Assembly (NCBI RefSeq): GCF_015706575.1
Contig: NW_024037075.1
Location: 10,973,746 to 11,037,745, forward strand
DNA length: 64,000 nucleotides
From: Patiria miniata
Taxonomy: Eukaryota; Echinodermata; Asteroidea; Valvatida; Asterinidae
Direction: 5' to 3'
Part shown: positions 29,341 through 43,974 of the stretch, in pieces
How positions within the stretch are numbered: position 1 is the stretch's first letter
How the letters are laid out: every line of letters begins with the position of its first letter
The notes under the pieces: generated by a model
The model's database searches: none
Told to the model about the DNA's origin: nothing
What the model saw: only the letters and a program-made list of their open reading frames with translations
Program-made: the position numbers and the translations under genes

Positions 29341-32300
29341 GAACGAGGTGTGTGTGGCAGTTTCCGTATTGCTTACCTTTAACATCATGTTTTATGTATT
29401 ATGATCGCACTGAGAGACACATGGTAATATAGCGTTGCCTTATATTATAACAGGTTTATATCACCATGAGATCTAACCAAAGATTTTGTTGTCATATCGA
29501 CTGCACATTCAAATTCTTTAATTTCTGTGAGTACATGATGTAGAAGCTAGTAAATTAGAAATGCCTATTACTGTGTAAGATTGCTGCATTGTACGATAAT
29601 GCTCCCGATAATCATATTCGCTTTTACACGTGTACATCCGCTGTTCAGAAAACTTCAGATTGACAAAACTAGACACTGAGTGGCTTGATCGAGATCATAC
29701 CCTCGTTTGTCGCCAACATCCTCACGTCAGTAAATCTATTAACCTGCGCTGTCGCGTTTGTTATTCCACGGACGCTAAAAAAAACCCCAGGAAATCACAA
29801 CATGTCATCAAAGATGATCACAATGACGTCAAAGAAGCCTTTATGCCTTTTTAATGTCCACACTCTCCCTAGCGATCAATACATCATTGAGGAAACCTTA
29901 AAGTGACACTGCACTTCGTCTCTGCCAGTTGCGAATATACGCGTGCTGAGACTGTCCGTGTGACGAAATTGTTATCGTCCACAACAAGCCGCTGAGTTTT
30001 CGCACATGTCCCATATTGAATAATCCAATCTGCACATTGACAAAAGTGCAACTCCGAGGGCTTTACAGCAAAAGCATGCAATATTTAGACAGCGACGAAA
30101 GTAATAGACATTATAATATCAGGTTTTCAATTTTTCATTAATAAAACAAATCACAAGTTTCTTTTGTTATTAAATTGAAGTGAAACGTGGTTCTATTTGC
30201 GCTTTCTGTATCAAGCGAATGTCTTTGTAAATTACGGTGTTGACAATACGGCGTTAATTTATTGTGACTGTTAAGTCATTAATGCGGGGGTCGTAAAACT
30301 GAAAACAAAAAAAAGGCGCTAATTGGACAATCTTCTGACTTAATATTAACCACGAAACTCTCAGACACGAAAAGCCACAAAAGTACACTGTCTATAATGG
30401 TAGTAATTTAAAAATAGTTTATTGATATTGGGTATCGCATTTTGTTTTTACATTCACACGCATTCACTGCAAATCAAGAATAAATAAAATATCAGTGATG
30501 GTTATCCGACACCTTTTTAAGAGCATCTTCAAAATTGGATCCGAGAGATTAAAATTGATTGAGTGATAAAAATTCACTTTGATGCAACAGTATGGATACT
30601 CTTTAATTTTCTTCATGCTATGTGGTTATAATTCCAACAATTGCACCCAATTTGATTTCCTTGCGGAAGCCTACAATTAAACCGGGAGAATTAAGTGCGA
30701 AGCATGCACAAGACTATCTCTCTTCCATTTCGTAATGAGCAGCGAATGGTGAGACTCGCTTCCCGGAGCATTGTCAGCACGAGTTAGCGCGGGATTAAAC
30801 TGATCATCGCAATCTCAAGACGTCTGACGCAAGACACAACGCGTCCAGGTTCCGCAAAGAGGCTGAAACCAGGCTGATGTACGGCTGCCAGACTAAGGGA
30901 GAAACGAGATGTGATACGGGGTGTAAAGCAGTTATGACGGATCGTTTAACCTGAATGAGTCGTCGTTGATTCGCGCGTGTTTTCATACGGTCGAGTTGCG
31001 GAAATGAACAACATCTTATACAAGAACCTTATTCCTGTCCTTGCTGGAATTTCTCTTAAGAAACTGTGGAAAAAACATCAATAACTTCACAGCTTTGAGA
31101 AATATCTAACGGAATAGCTATTACCTCTGATCATTTTTGTCATTAGGTAAGTTGTTCATGAACCGGTAGTTTTGCAAATTTTTCATGGTGTATTTTTTTC
31201 ACCTCTGAGTAAATGTGCTGCCATTCTGACATTGTGCACAATGGACTGATGTATTATTTTTCGCGTGATTAAATTTTATTTCAATGAAATTTATCGTGTT
31301 GTGCATCCATACGACACAGTGCTGCACGTATCACAATAAAATTATAACAGCATTTTGTTGTTATTGTTCGTGAATTCGATTAACACCCAACAGAGAAATA
31401 TCATGCTGTGTTGCCAATATGACTCGCTGCGGTCTCCCCAAGCTCTTGTCATTAACCATGCCGAGTCCTCAGTTTCTTTTCCCCGCCATAATGAAATTCT
31501 AATGTCTCTGGTATAAACCCTGACAAAGGAATTGAGAAAAGGATATAAAAACGCAGATTTCATAGTTCGTATAGCTTTATTTTCCATGGCCGCAGTCGCC
31601 ATACTTTAAAAGAAAAATAGTTTTTAGCCTAGAAATCCGTGTTTTTTTTATTTAAACGTGCTCAACCAAGTTTCTAGTCGGTCTATATGCTAATCCCAAA
31701 TGGTGAGAGCTGCTAAGAAGATTTTTTTTTCAGTTAATTTATTTGCTAACTAAACAAAAGTACTAAAAATCAGTTACTATTATTATTTATTATTCATGGT
31801 TTATTAAAATTCAATTTGGTTGCCAAGGGCAAATTGCATTGAATTCACAATGAGTAATAAAAGCTCACAATAAAAAATTTAAGCTTCAATAAAAAAAAAC
31901 ATTACAATGGATGAAACATAGACAGAATCATTGCACAATTTCAAAAATATTATAATGTGCACACGAATTAAATGGTTACAAGAAGTGCAGGTCATAAGTC
32001 ATCTGGCTGGTACTGGTTTCTGCCAAACAAACCTTCGACACTTAGCGGGTTCGTTTGCTTGGTGCTTACAGCTCCAGGAATTTGGCCCTTTTTGCTAACG
32101 GCCATGCGAAGATAGTCAGTAAATTTAACACCGTCTTTCACAGTTCGTGTGTGCGAACATCTTGGCTGCTCGCCAAAGACAAAACTAAGCTTATAATAAT
32201 TGTAACCAGATATCAGATGGATGTGAATAAAAAAAATGACAATGAGTTAACCTCGTCTGATTCACAGCAAACAAAAATATGATCCCATCACCGAATGAAT

Positions 32301-33479
32301 AATTAAAGCGTGCTTCTGTCGCGGAGTTGCACCAAAACACTCCATCACCTTTGGGCGAGAACCACTACTTAGTTTCTTTCCCTTCAAGCTAGACGGTGTT
32401 ACATGATCGTTGCTTCCCCTTGCCTTCCCTCGCCTCCAGGGGTTACTTTGGAATCGATTCTCAGCGGGTTTTTTTGTTTTTAATAGATCATGAACAATAA
32501 TCCCTGTTTTTAAAAAGGGATATTAGTCAAGCATCGGTGTGATTACGAGCAAAGAGTGCGCGGGATAGGATTCATTTCAGATTGGATAAAACAATCTTGC
32601 AATCACTCGTATCATGCATATGCAATTACAACAATTTTCTTACGCTGCCTTGAATAATTACCATAAATTCACGGAGACATCAGGTGGTTAACTGGTCAGA
32701 AAATGTCCGCTTTTCCCTGGAATTGCAGAGAAGTAGAACCCCTGTGGCATTTTTTGTTTTGCTTGATTGATTTCGAAATTCCCATGAAAGTCCTTTTTCC
32801 CGCCACACCGCCAGTCAGTTGGCGTCAGCGCGTATATCCGTATCCTGCAACGCATTCGGCACAGTTCTACGAACTTGAGAATAGAGTATACGTCCCAGAT
32901 TAAGTTCAGAAAATCTTCAAAGCGGTTACAGCATGACAAACACCACTCCAAATTTCCTGACTACTTTGCAAATTTCCTGGTCATAAATTTCAATTTGGAT
33001 TTGGTACCTTGCGAAACCTGTAAAAAACGGCATTTAGGTGCGTAAAAATAGCTCCTGGTGTACGAAATTAGCATTTCTAAACGAGGTCGCCAGAAACGAA
33101 ATCTCGCAGAAAATCCCTCAACGAAGAAAAACCTTACATTACGTGTTAGGTCACGAGACCAAGAGCATAGATCTGTTTCGAATGTGGCAGCAAGAAACAT
33201 TAATGTCGGGAACATTTAAAGCTCCTTCGCAGCTGGTATGTTTCTATCAGTCCTATCTGGGTCTGACGTACACGTACTGTCGCCCATCGGGCGGCTGTTT
33301 GCGATAAGTACGTTAAATTGACTAAATTTACACCGAAGAAACGACCATGGTAAGCCACAAATCGACACGTCAACCCTCACAGCTATCTCATTTCGTTTGA
33401 TCAGATCCTAGACATGATTCCTGTTCTTTGTTTGAGCGTCCATCGAGGCAGGAAGACAGCGATTTCAGCGAATCCTGCG

Positions 33480-33960
33480 TAGGAAGTCGCTCAGCGGCAA
33501 TGAGCTCCCACTCAGTGGCCATCTTGAATTTTTCCCCACTCTCCGAGTTTCAGTACTGGTGACAGTCGTCGCCAGATTTGCACCCCTTCCCGATCGTGTT
33601 ACCCCAAACCCATACGAAATCTAGCAGTACATGAAACAGACGACATGTTTTACCTTAAATCCGGTGATCTCCGGTCCCAATTCGTCCACACGGGCTGAAA
33701 AACGGGCTGTTTTCTTCGCGGATTTAGGCGGTGTTGAGCAGTTCCATGTAGCACACGTACACGTACGCTGTACTCGCCATGCAAGGCCGTGTGCAGTGTC
33801 AAGCTAATGCACGGCGAACTGTGCCCTGCCCGATCTCTCTCCAAACACGTACAGTCGATCTGGGGAGAAAAAACACATCGGCGCCCCTGCGTGCGTACAC
33901 ATGCGTACATCTATCGGGTGCGGGGAAAATGAATGGCGTTTGGTGGTCACGTGACTTGAA
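33480..33960. promoter_or_regulatory. Candidate promoter: YY1-type motif and palindromic CACGTG
   Basis: GTGGCCATCTT at 33515-33525 is AAGATGGCCAC on the - strand, a YY1/PHO-type site in the usual sense orientation for leftward transcription. The palindrome GTCACGTGAC (33946-33955) is a perfect E-box. Sequence between is GC-rich relative to its flanks. It could serve the - strand pcgf gene. Confidence 0.3.
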
Positions 33961-35572
33961 TTCCAGTCAATAGCGGCTGCATTTTATCAGCCAGAGTGTA
34001 GTGTTGTTGCGGGGTTCTTGCGGACTGTGTTTCTTTACCGTGCCGTCCTGCTCTGCATGCATTGAACCATTAATATCTGACGGGGTTCCCTACGGTCCTC
34101 ACTGGCCGGTGAATCATAGGGGCTGGCAGGTCCAGGGAGCTTGTCTGCCGTGGATGTGCTCATCATACCCCACAGCTTCGCTGAAAAAAACCCCACCAAA
34201 CTGACATTTTATTTTATCTGACAGCGAGCGCTGTTATCACTCAAGTGAACTGGGCGGGCAAGAGACAAGCCGGCCAAGAGCTTGCCTTTGACAAAAGGGG
34301 AACAATCATCTTGAAAATGATGTACTAAGATAAACAGCCGAGCCTGTTTTTACAAACTCATTGATGTGGTTTTTTTCCTCATCGTTATAATTAGAAATCA
34401 AAAGGAAGCGGCTTGATTTTAACGTTCGTAAAGTGTAAAACAAGGTCAAATTGCAGTCCTACTAGTTTTATATAGTAATTGCAAAATATTGCATCACGTA
34501 ACATTAACTAAAAGTTAACAGTTGTTTATAACGAGTTAATTAAAATAGATGAAGTTGAGCAAAACGAATCGGTTATATTCGTCCATACTATTTACGCTTT
34601 GATCGTTTGAAAATAATCTCGGGGAACTTCGTTTTCTCACAAAATCTGTCGTAGAGCTGACAAAACTAGGAAAGCCCCTTGTAAATCACAAAGAATAATG
34701 GTCGATTCTCATTTTATTAGGTAAGTTTGTTAGAATGTGATTCCAACCTAATTATTATAAGGTAATAATTGTGCTTCGGGCAGAATTTTATTATAATTCA
34801 CGTTCACTCTTGAAAACTATAATTGATTGTTAATTTTGTGAACAATCCAACCTTTATCTAAGTTACGGATTCACGCTCAGTTTCCACGAGATTAATCAGC
34901 AATGGTTCGTTAATAAGTAGGACATACACGTAGTTGGATAACTTATCAGGCTTTAAAAAGTCTTTTTGAATGGTTTCTATTCATGGCAATCATTAAAGCA
35001 CCAATTCGCACGTGAAGAAAATTATTCATTTCTTTACGTCTTCGATTCGTCTTATCTATTTCAAAATAAGTTGGCTTCTAGGAACAAAAAAGTTGGTTCG
35101 CGAAACATATATGATTAAGCAAGCAGAAATGAGTATGTATATAGATCTTTTCGTTGAATTAGTACTTGGACAGAAACTGATTCTCTTTTGGTGGTTAATT
35201 TACCGAAAATGCGTTTCATTCTGAACTCAATTGAGAGCGTTATTTTGTTCGATCCGGCTACAGCAAGGAGAAATTCATAGCAGGCTGAATTAAGTCACAC
35301 GGTACCGAACATGCATACTTTATATTTGGCCTCCGTATATTTGATTAATTATCTGACCTATTATTATTCCTTGTCTATTTTCTCTGCAGTGTATGGAAAT
35401 AAATGTCTATTGAATTGAATTGAATTTATCAGTTCTACATTTAGTAAACGAATCATAGTAATTGAGCCTTGTGTGATTTGTTTCCGGAGGATGGCCGCAA
35501 TACTGAACTACTTTGTCACCCTAAAACTAAAAAAAGAACTTGATTAGGTTCTGCTTGTGTGTCGTTTGCTTG

Positions 35573-35800
35573 CTCTCTAAATTCCAAAGAGTGAAATTAG
35601 GGATAGACGTTTTCGAGTGAAAATCACTCTCATTTACATTGAAAAAGTCTGAAAAAGAAACACCTCAGACGAAGCTCGGGAAAACTCGATCTTTACGATT
35701 GAAGGAATTTCACTCTAAAACGTGTAGTCCCTAGTTTCCGATTGTGGGAGTGAATCTTCACTCAAATGGAGTGAATTTTCACTCTTCGGAATTTAGAGAG
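35573..35800. repeat. Foldback element with CTCTCTAAATTCC ends
   Basis: The left end CTCTCTAAATTCCAAAGAGTG is inverted as CACTCTTCGGAATTTAGAGAG at the right end, with further inner inverted GTGAAAATCACTC-like blocks. About 228 bp, no coding capacity. A diverged copy is at 26365-26570. Confidence 0.72.
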
Positions 35801-38800
35801 TGTGTGTCTTGTCTGTTTTATGCGTCATGAAGGAAAAAGTTTACATTTTCTTTTAAACGTTTCATTTCAAACAGCTGATTTCTACATCTAAGCTGGGATA
35901 ATTTGATGTTCAAGCTGATGGGAGGAGCAACACGTTAGGTAATGACGTTAATCAGGCTTATTATACATGGTGTGCTTCTAACGGTGTAGCCTTCAAGATT
36001 GATCGTGATTGTTCTAAACGATCGGGGATTCCTATGAATCTCATCATCAAACCGACAGCAACAAATTCTCCTCACTATCATACTTCCCAACGAAAATCAG
36101 GTCCAAATATCTTCAACGTTCCATAACCATTCCTTGGACACAAAAAAAGCGGCGGTGTGATATGAAAACATTTACCAACACCCTTTCCCCCGAACGCCTG
36201 TCTCTTTCTTTTAAGGTCAAGATCGTGAACGTCACCCTCGGCTAAGGTTTCCGAGAGGTCACGAGGTTTCTCGGTCTAACCCTCCGGCATAATTGTCCCT
36301 CACGTAGGATTGGTTTGACGTGAAAACACGGGGTAAATGCTCGCGTACCGATGCTGGATAACATAGAGGCCCGCTGGATTTAGCGGGACATTCTGTGAGC
36401 AGCACGCACGGGTTTGTAGGGAGTAACATTTAGGGCGCTTTGACAGCAGTTTGCTGCAAGAACAGGAACGAAAACTAGAGTATTCGTTTGCGGTGTTCCT
36501 AAGAATGAAGGCTGAAAAAGTTTTACGTATGTCAAACAGATTTAGGTTTTAAATTGAGTGTCAATTTGATTTATTGATTTGAAACATGATGAATAATAAT
36601 CAGGTGAGCAAATTTGTTGCAAACAATGATCGTCAGTCGACCCAGCAAAATAATTCTTCATCTCCATAATCAACTTTCCACGTACGGTCATTTACTTGTC
36701 CTGTGGTTACACATATTGCACTTCATTCGCAATCTTTTTTATTTAATTCACTTTGAAAATGAGAGCTATGTCTGTGAATTTTCATGTGTGAAACTTTTCA
36801 AAAATATGGTCGTAGCCTTTTCGGATTTCCCCAAGTAGGCCTATATCTCACAAAACGAATAGAACTATCAACTTAGCTGCGTAATTATTGTCGATTTACA
36901 CTTGTAGTTGTTCAAAGTTATTAATCAAGTATAATAACATGAACACATAAAAACGCTGTACAATGCTCGTAGTTATCGCATTGAGGTACCGAGTATATTA
37001 AAGCCGTTTCCCGTGTAAAGTTTTTACCTTCTAATAAATATTATACCTCCAACCCATACGTCAGCATTTTTTTCGAACAATGTCAATGAAATCGAAATTG
37101 TGCTGGTCTTTTGCACATAGATAAACACATGTAGTAGCCATAAATGTGTGTATTTCTGTGATAGCCGACGATGTTCAAAGTGCGTCGTTCAGCCCCTGCA
37201 CTTTGAAAGGCAATTAATTTTCTCTCAGTTTCATTACCGTCGTGTTTTTCCCGTTTGCTTGTATCTGGTCTTACGTTGAAATGGCGAAAGTGATTTAATA
37301 ATCAAAGGCAATATCTTGTGCAGCGAGTTCATCGAATCCAATTCCAATTTTTGACAGAACCACTTTATTCCTCAAGAACAAAACAATACAGAGAAGATTT
37401 TTTTTGTTCTTTTTCCGAGCTGTAATGGTTAAAATATCTTCTCTCGTGAAGTGAATCTTTATGGCAAGATATCCGGTGAAAGACAAAGAAAAAGAAGAAA
37501 AAACTCGGTGAAAAAAATCATTATTTATACACTTTGTTTGGCATAATGCACACAACGTATATGAATGAATCTAATCTGGGTTGATTTCGTCTTGGAAAAT
37601 CAGTCGTTTAAGCATCTGAAAAGGCTCTCCGCTACTACAAGAGCTCATTTTTCTGAAAAGGTCACGTCAGATTTTGCAATCATTTTGCCCACTATCCTAG
37701 CACATGTTGATTACTGATACATGAGAAAAAAAAGGTGCGCGTATTTTGGAAACAGCCCGCAAATTTCACGCGGTACCGTAAACATTTGTTCAAACACACC
37801 TCCAAGCCCGTAAGGGAATCCATGTACGTATAGCCAGTTAAACCTTTTAGATAAACCCCGCAACACTCTATCCTCCCCCGCTCGATAAGCCCGACATGTC
37901 CCGGCTAAGCCAAGACGGAAAGACGTCCGAACACCCACCATGTGTTGGACTATCAACTTCAAGTTTGTGAGGAACGTCTGTTCCTAGATGTAGTCGGTTT
38001 TCCGGATGTTGTAGGCCCCGCAACTCACTGCAATAGGGGCCACGCATTTAGGATACACACACGCACACACGTCCTTAGCATGGGTCTGTGGAAGAAAAGT
38101 TTTAATGATGTTAAGTAGCTCTGAGGAAGTGGGCTAACCAAAAATTAAAAAAAAATAAAAATAAATTGGCTGCGGTGATAGTCTGAATCAAAATGTATGC
38201 TTTATGACTGTCATAGCGTGTGGGTGCGATTTCTATTATTGTGTAAAAAAAAAAAATTCGAAGAAAAGGCTTAGTAATCTGTTGATGTAGGCTACAATGA
38301 ATTTTTTTATTTTCGAGTTTTGCACACTCTCAGAAAATAAATTTAAAAATCGTCCGTTGCATTCGCTCGACCCCGGTATGGTCGGCCTGAACACCGGCAA
38401 CGAAAAAAAATGAATTGAACAACATTCGCAGTTGTCAAAAGATATATGGGGGATGGTTTTTAAACATTCGGAAGTGACCTTTGCATGAGAGTGAGACTAG
38501 CCACGCTAGTCTCCGATTCCAGTCCCCGGTACCCCGAGGGAATAAAGGTCACCCACCATTCATAACTTAGCCACTGAAGCGGACAATGCGTTATTAATGT
38601 TGATGGTTACCCAGCCGTATATTCGTTGCCACACGGTGAAACCTTATTGCGTGACCTATTGTAGTGGTTTGGACAAAGCTATTCAAACAATCGTTTTATC
38701 ACGATATGGGAGATCTTAGCACAAAGCACACCGAGATCTAAATCGAGAACTACTGTAACATTTTGAAGTGCGCGAGCAAATTTGAACACCGGTATATTCA

Positions 38801-39045
38801 ATTAGTAAAGATATTTTCATGAAACTGACATCTTCGTTTCGATTACTATAACGAACCTTGTAACATTGACCACCGAAACTTTCTGCTACTTGAAACTTCG
38901 ATGCGGATGTAGAGTTTCATTGGATTGGTCATAATTTTTACGGTATAGCTTGACGAAATTCAAACCCTTTTCGCATTTGGAATGAAGCTAATCGCTTTAA
39001 AAAGTGACTGCGTTTTACACCATTTTTAAATGCATGCTATACCTA

Positions 39046-39170
39046 CATTGTGTCTTTATTAAAGAATTTATTTTCCTTAATCATTTGACTAGTAAATTCA
39101 GCCGCATTGTGTCTTTATTAAATAATTTATTTTCCTTAATCCTTTGACAAGCAAATTAAGCCACATTGTT
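39046..39170. repeat. Tandem duplication, 59-bp period
   Basis: CATTGTGTCTTTATTAAA begins at 39046 and again at 39105, each followed by a TTTATTTTCCTTAATC stretch and TTTGAC. The units differ by a few bases. It lies in AT-rich intergenic DNA. Confidence 0.75.
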
Positions 39171-40649
39171 TTATTTGTTTTCACGAGGTCTATTCAACTG
39201 AAGTCAACTAAACAGGAGACAGGAGTTGCCCACAGTTTTATTAAAAGTTTATTTTCTCAATTTTTCACACGGAGACAGCATATTTTACGCGGTGCTGCAT
39301 GCTTTTAAAGGAAACGATGACACCTTTTCCTATGATATTCCACCAAGTGCCAAAACGGCTTGCATACGGGAAAACACTTAATGCTTTCCCGTAGTTCTGT
39401 GTTTTCATCGTGAAATCACAACTTTTGTTTCGACATCAGCAAGACGAGTTGACTTTGGCCTATAGTTAGCTAAACTCATACTCCATCTTGAGTTTCATGC
39501 AGAGCTGCTTTAATATGATCGATGACGCATTTTCCTGCACATTTTGACAATGTTCCAAAAATGTGCTGATGAAACACTCGTGAAAGGTTATTTTGTCACG
39601 TATTGTATTAATATGCCGTTTTCAATTAGACTTGCAACGAAGAACGAAAAGTAGGACTTCACTTGTAACATAAATACAGGTTTTATCGTTTTCTATCTTC
39701 TTGTGAGACTCTAAGAGCTTTCACTTTGCATTAATGGTGACATGTGTAAATTAAAATACTCGTTTTTATAGAGGATATTGTCATGACTTACCTGGTTATG
39801 GCAGTTTGGGACGTTTTTAGTAAATCGAATGAAACCGTCGTCAACTAGTTCGTCCGAGGATAAACAAATAGACGTTTTAACCTTTCTGGTTCTTTTTTTT
39901 TTTTAATCCTCGCAAGGCTGAATTGGCTTCTTTTACATTGTATAAAACGAAGACATGATACTTCGATATTTACCTGTTTGTTCTTCACATTGAATAATGC
40001 AGTATGTAGACCACATTTCCGCCTTTGTCTCAACTTTCGATGTTTCACAATAAATTATCGATGTTTCACAATTATGTAAGCTTTGATGTAGCTCTAATTT
40101 TAAAAATCGATGTCATGCATGTTTAGTCAACATGTTAATAATTACCAATTCCGATTACGAGATTGGGGCAGATACGAAACGAATTTTCCAAAAGTATACG
40201 CATCTGAACGGACAAGTTTCGTGAATGTGACTACAGGAAGACGATAAGTGAATTGCACCGCTCGGGTTTCGAATTTCAGCTTTAGCTGCACGGGGAGTTC
40301 TTAACATCCAACAAATCAATTTCGTAAGCCGGAAATTCAGCCAAAGTTGCACCATTCATGCATACTCTAATCATACCTTCTGTAAAAGCGCTGAGAAAAA
40401 ACGCAGATGTATCGTGTCGCGTCCCAGCTAGTCATACTTAAAACAATCAGGCTTGATTAAAAATCATTCCTATTTTTTTCTTCTTTACATCCTCATTTGT
40501 TAGCCTTTCTGCCATCGGATTTTAAAAGTTACAAGTTTGCCGAGTTCTCATTTTAAAGATATTAAAAGTCGAGTCACTTTCTCCATACACCGGTCGACGC
40601 CGCGTCTGAGCTAACCTGTGCAGCTCACACATGGCATGAACCTTCAGAG

Positions 40650-41050
40650 AAAACGGTGATCACGTGATCAACTTGTCATTGGATTTTGCTGCGTGTCTGT
40701 CTGGATTGCGTGGCTCGCTAGCTTTGTGCTGTACAATGTGCAGTGAAATAGGGGCCCAACGTGCGCATGCTTCACGCAGTCTCGTAAAAAAAAAGAGGGA
40801 AAGCTCTTCCGTGTTTCCACTTTTGGAGACCCCCTGGTGCCCCAATTCGCGCCATAACAGGTAAATGCGGAACTCTGTAATGTGACCTTCCTTTATTCGT
40901 CTGGCGGTGAGTATTGGACTCTGTGTTTTGGGCGGGAAAAGGGCGAATTTTTGGCGCGAAATGGGCTGTCTGGTCGGCGGTGTAGTCACAATTAAAGATG
41001 GCCGCTCGCATGGGGTATGGGAATCGGAGTGTGTCGCAGCTTCGCTAAAC
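40650..41050 (+). promoter_or_regulatory. Candidate promoter with two E2F sites and a YY1 site
   Basis: Within 80 bp are TTTTGGGCGGGAAAA (40926-40940) and TTTTTGGCGCGAAA (40948-40961), both strong E2F/DP consensus matches, then AAGATGGCCGC (40995-41005), a YY1/PHO-type site in + orientation. A palindromic GATCACGTGATC lies at 40658-40669. The local GC content is raised. YY1 motifs of this kind usually lie just downstream of the start site on the transcribed strand, so + strand transcription toward the long-tailed pcgf gene is a reasonable inference. Confidence 0.45.
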
Positions 41051-43974
41051 TTGAGATTGTTTGTTGTATTTTGTTGAAACGAACCGGCTGTTGCATAGGC
41101 TAATTTAGAAAAAAAGTCTTTAATTAGATGGATATTTTTTAGCGTCCTCAGAGCTGGGAAGTTAGTTGTAAGGACTGTTCATCCTGGAATGACATGGAGA
41201 AAGAAAATCGCCAAGCTATTAATAGCATTTTTTTATGTGTTAATATCCAAGGCTCATCTTTTATTGAGAACTGAGATTTCAGTGCAACTGTCTCGTGCCA
41301 ATTATATATAAACCAGCTTTCGTATATAGTGGTTTGAATACATCCGGGATACATCCTGATATTGATAGTTGACGATTTTCATCAACAAACAGGCTACGGG
41401 ACTATGTGAGCTTAGCAATTACTAAGAGTTGTATTTCCTTTTTCCTCCTTAAAGAATTATTCGTCATGATCATCATCATCTTGTTATTGTTGAACATTGC
41501 TCATGCAATCATCTGACGAAGTCAAGAACAGTGCTCTAATAGCGGAATATATGCTGGCAAAGTTGGGGAAAACCCAAACTTGTGTAGATTTGATGTCACC
41601 CGGAATAGAATTTTAGATATTCAAAATGCTTCAATATGATGGGGTTTTTTTTTTCACAACAGTTTTTGAAGTACTGCTTGTTATCCCAGTGTTGCATTAA
41701 ACCAGGAATTGTGGTGTTTAAAGTCAACAAGGGACTTCACGGGGAAGGTTTCCATGCGTTTCCAAATATTTCGGGGAGTTTTGTAAACAGTTGTCTGAGA
41801 GTTACATTTCGGATTCACTTCTTGTTTTGGTTCGTCATCTTTCCGCTTTGGGACTGAAATAGCACGGCGAAATTTGGAATACTGTTAGAATAATTGGAAC
41901 TTATTGCCTGCAATTTACATGATTTTATTCATTTTCTATACATTTTAAGAACGATTAAAATGGATTTGAAATTATATTTCAGAGTGCGTGATTATGTGTG
42001 CTTGTTCTGTATTGTGATTTGTTTATTTGTAATAAAATTGCTTTCAAAAAGCAGTGTGTATTTGTTTGTACGTTAGTACTTCAATACTATACTTTTCTCG
42101 GATTAAAAAATTGATTTGAAAAAAACCCAGATGATTATTGTTTCGACCATCGCTATTTCTGCAGACCAGGGCTTCGAGGAAAAGTGATTTTGTGTCAAGG
42201 TGAATTCACCAACCTAATTATAGTAGTTTAGTGTTTCATGTAACTCTTCCTAGAAAACATATTCAATAAGTATTAATATCATAACAACGATTAAATAATC
42301 TGTCGGTTCTTTAATGAAAGAAAGTCCCTTTATGAAGACTGATATTTCTTTGTAACACGTCCTTTTTAAGTCTGAGAGGAATAGACTGAAAAAAAGAAAT
42401 TATATTTAGCAACACTCATCAATCTGCCAAAAATACACCTAGTTTATTATATTCCTGTTTCGCACTTATTAAAAAAATGTGTAATGTTTTAATACCGTGA
42501 AGCCAAGCGACATTTTTGGAGGGGGTTAAAGTGTTGGACAAAGGACTGTTGGTCAAGCTATAAACGTTCAATAAAAAGAAGCCACATTTTCAGAAGCTCT
42601 TTGTCTTATTTGTTAAAGCTCTAAAACATCAAGAGATTGTTATTATGAATAAATAAATACATAAAGACATGACATTTTGACACCTTACATATATGGAGAA
42701 AACATCCGAAGCGTACCCCGTAGAATTTGCTATTTAGTAAGGAGTTTACTGTGAAAGAAAGAAATCACACAGGTTTGTGCACTTGGCACACGTCCGCGAT
42801 GTCAAGTTTGTCTATCGAGATTTGCCTTTATACCATCCTCCTCACAGCAAGACCTAATACCCAGCCTCCGGGCTACTGACCTCTCTCTTACTCGCACCAG
42901 GCTAAGCACCCGTCAATCTGCTCGAATAAGTACAATTCAACACTTTCCGGATGTTGGTAATAACTCAACATCAACTCAGAAACAAAAGACGTTTTGTTCT
43001 GTTTTGCACATGTACCACAACCGAATGATCAAGATTCTAGCCCACAATATCCGAACTTAAAGTAAACATCAAACTTCGGGTTTTTTTAATGACGTTACAG
43101 GCTTAAAATGCTCAACTTTAATTGATAGACCTATGTATCGTTTCTTTTTCAAACAATTCTCTTTTAGAGGCAAACTAACTGCAGTAATCAACCTTTCAGC
43201 CTAGGTGTTATTTTGTGGATTCGTGTAAAAATGTATTCATTGTTTTTGTCGTGTATGTCTTCAGACACCTAATGCGCCCTCGTCAAATAAAAAAACATCG
43301 TATTTTGGAAAACCAAAGCTGGTCTCATCTTCCCAAGCCATCCCATTAATCGTTGGATGTTTTCGCTTATTTTTGACTGAATTATTGTAGAAGTTTAAAT
43401 TGATAGTTAACGACCATTTTACCTGAAAGAACTAAGCCAAGATTCAATTTAAAAATATTAGTTGATTTTGTTCGCTAAAGGGAAAAACAAGTTACACTAA
43501 GAACATTGGTCTAAATAAAAATTGTTAAACATTTTGAAGCATCCTCGAGCGAGCGAGATGGAACCATTCAGCTTGTGTGAATAAAAAAAAAACAATATTG
43601 ATGACGAGATAATATTGTTGTTATTCCTGAAATTATGAGCGAGAACCATTTAAACTTATTTACTTTTATAAATCATAAACAACGCTCATATCACCCAAAT
43701 GCGGAGAATGATTTCAACTCAACAGTTGTCGATTTTTTTGTATGAAGTACCTTTCTTTCTGATGGTTGGAGCCGAGCCAATAAACAAGCAAAATCTGCAG
43801 GAGTTTTCCCATGTACATGTAGTCCTTTTCGATAATGTAGAGAATCGTTTCAAACCAATCCACGTAAATCGGATGAGAGCCTAACGTCCTTGTTGCTTGG
43901 TCGTTTACCGCGTTCAGCCAGATAGCACCATTCTACGTGTCACACGTTGTACGCTGACACTGTATGGAATCCAG

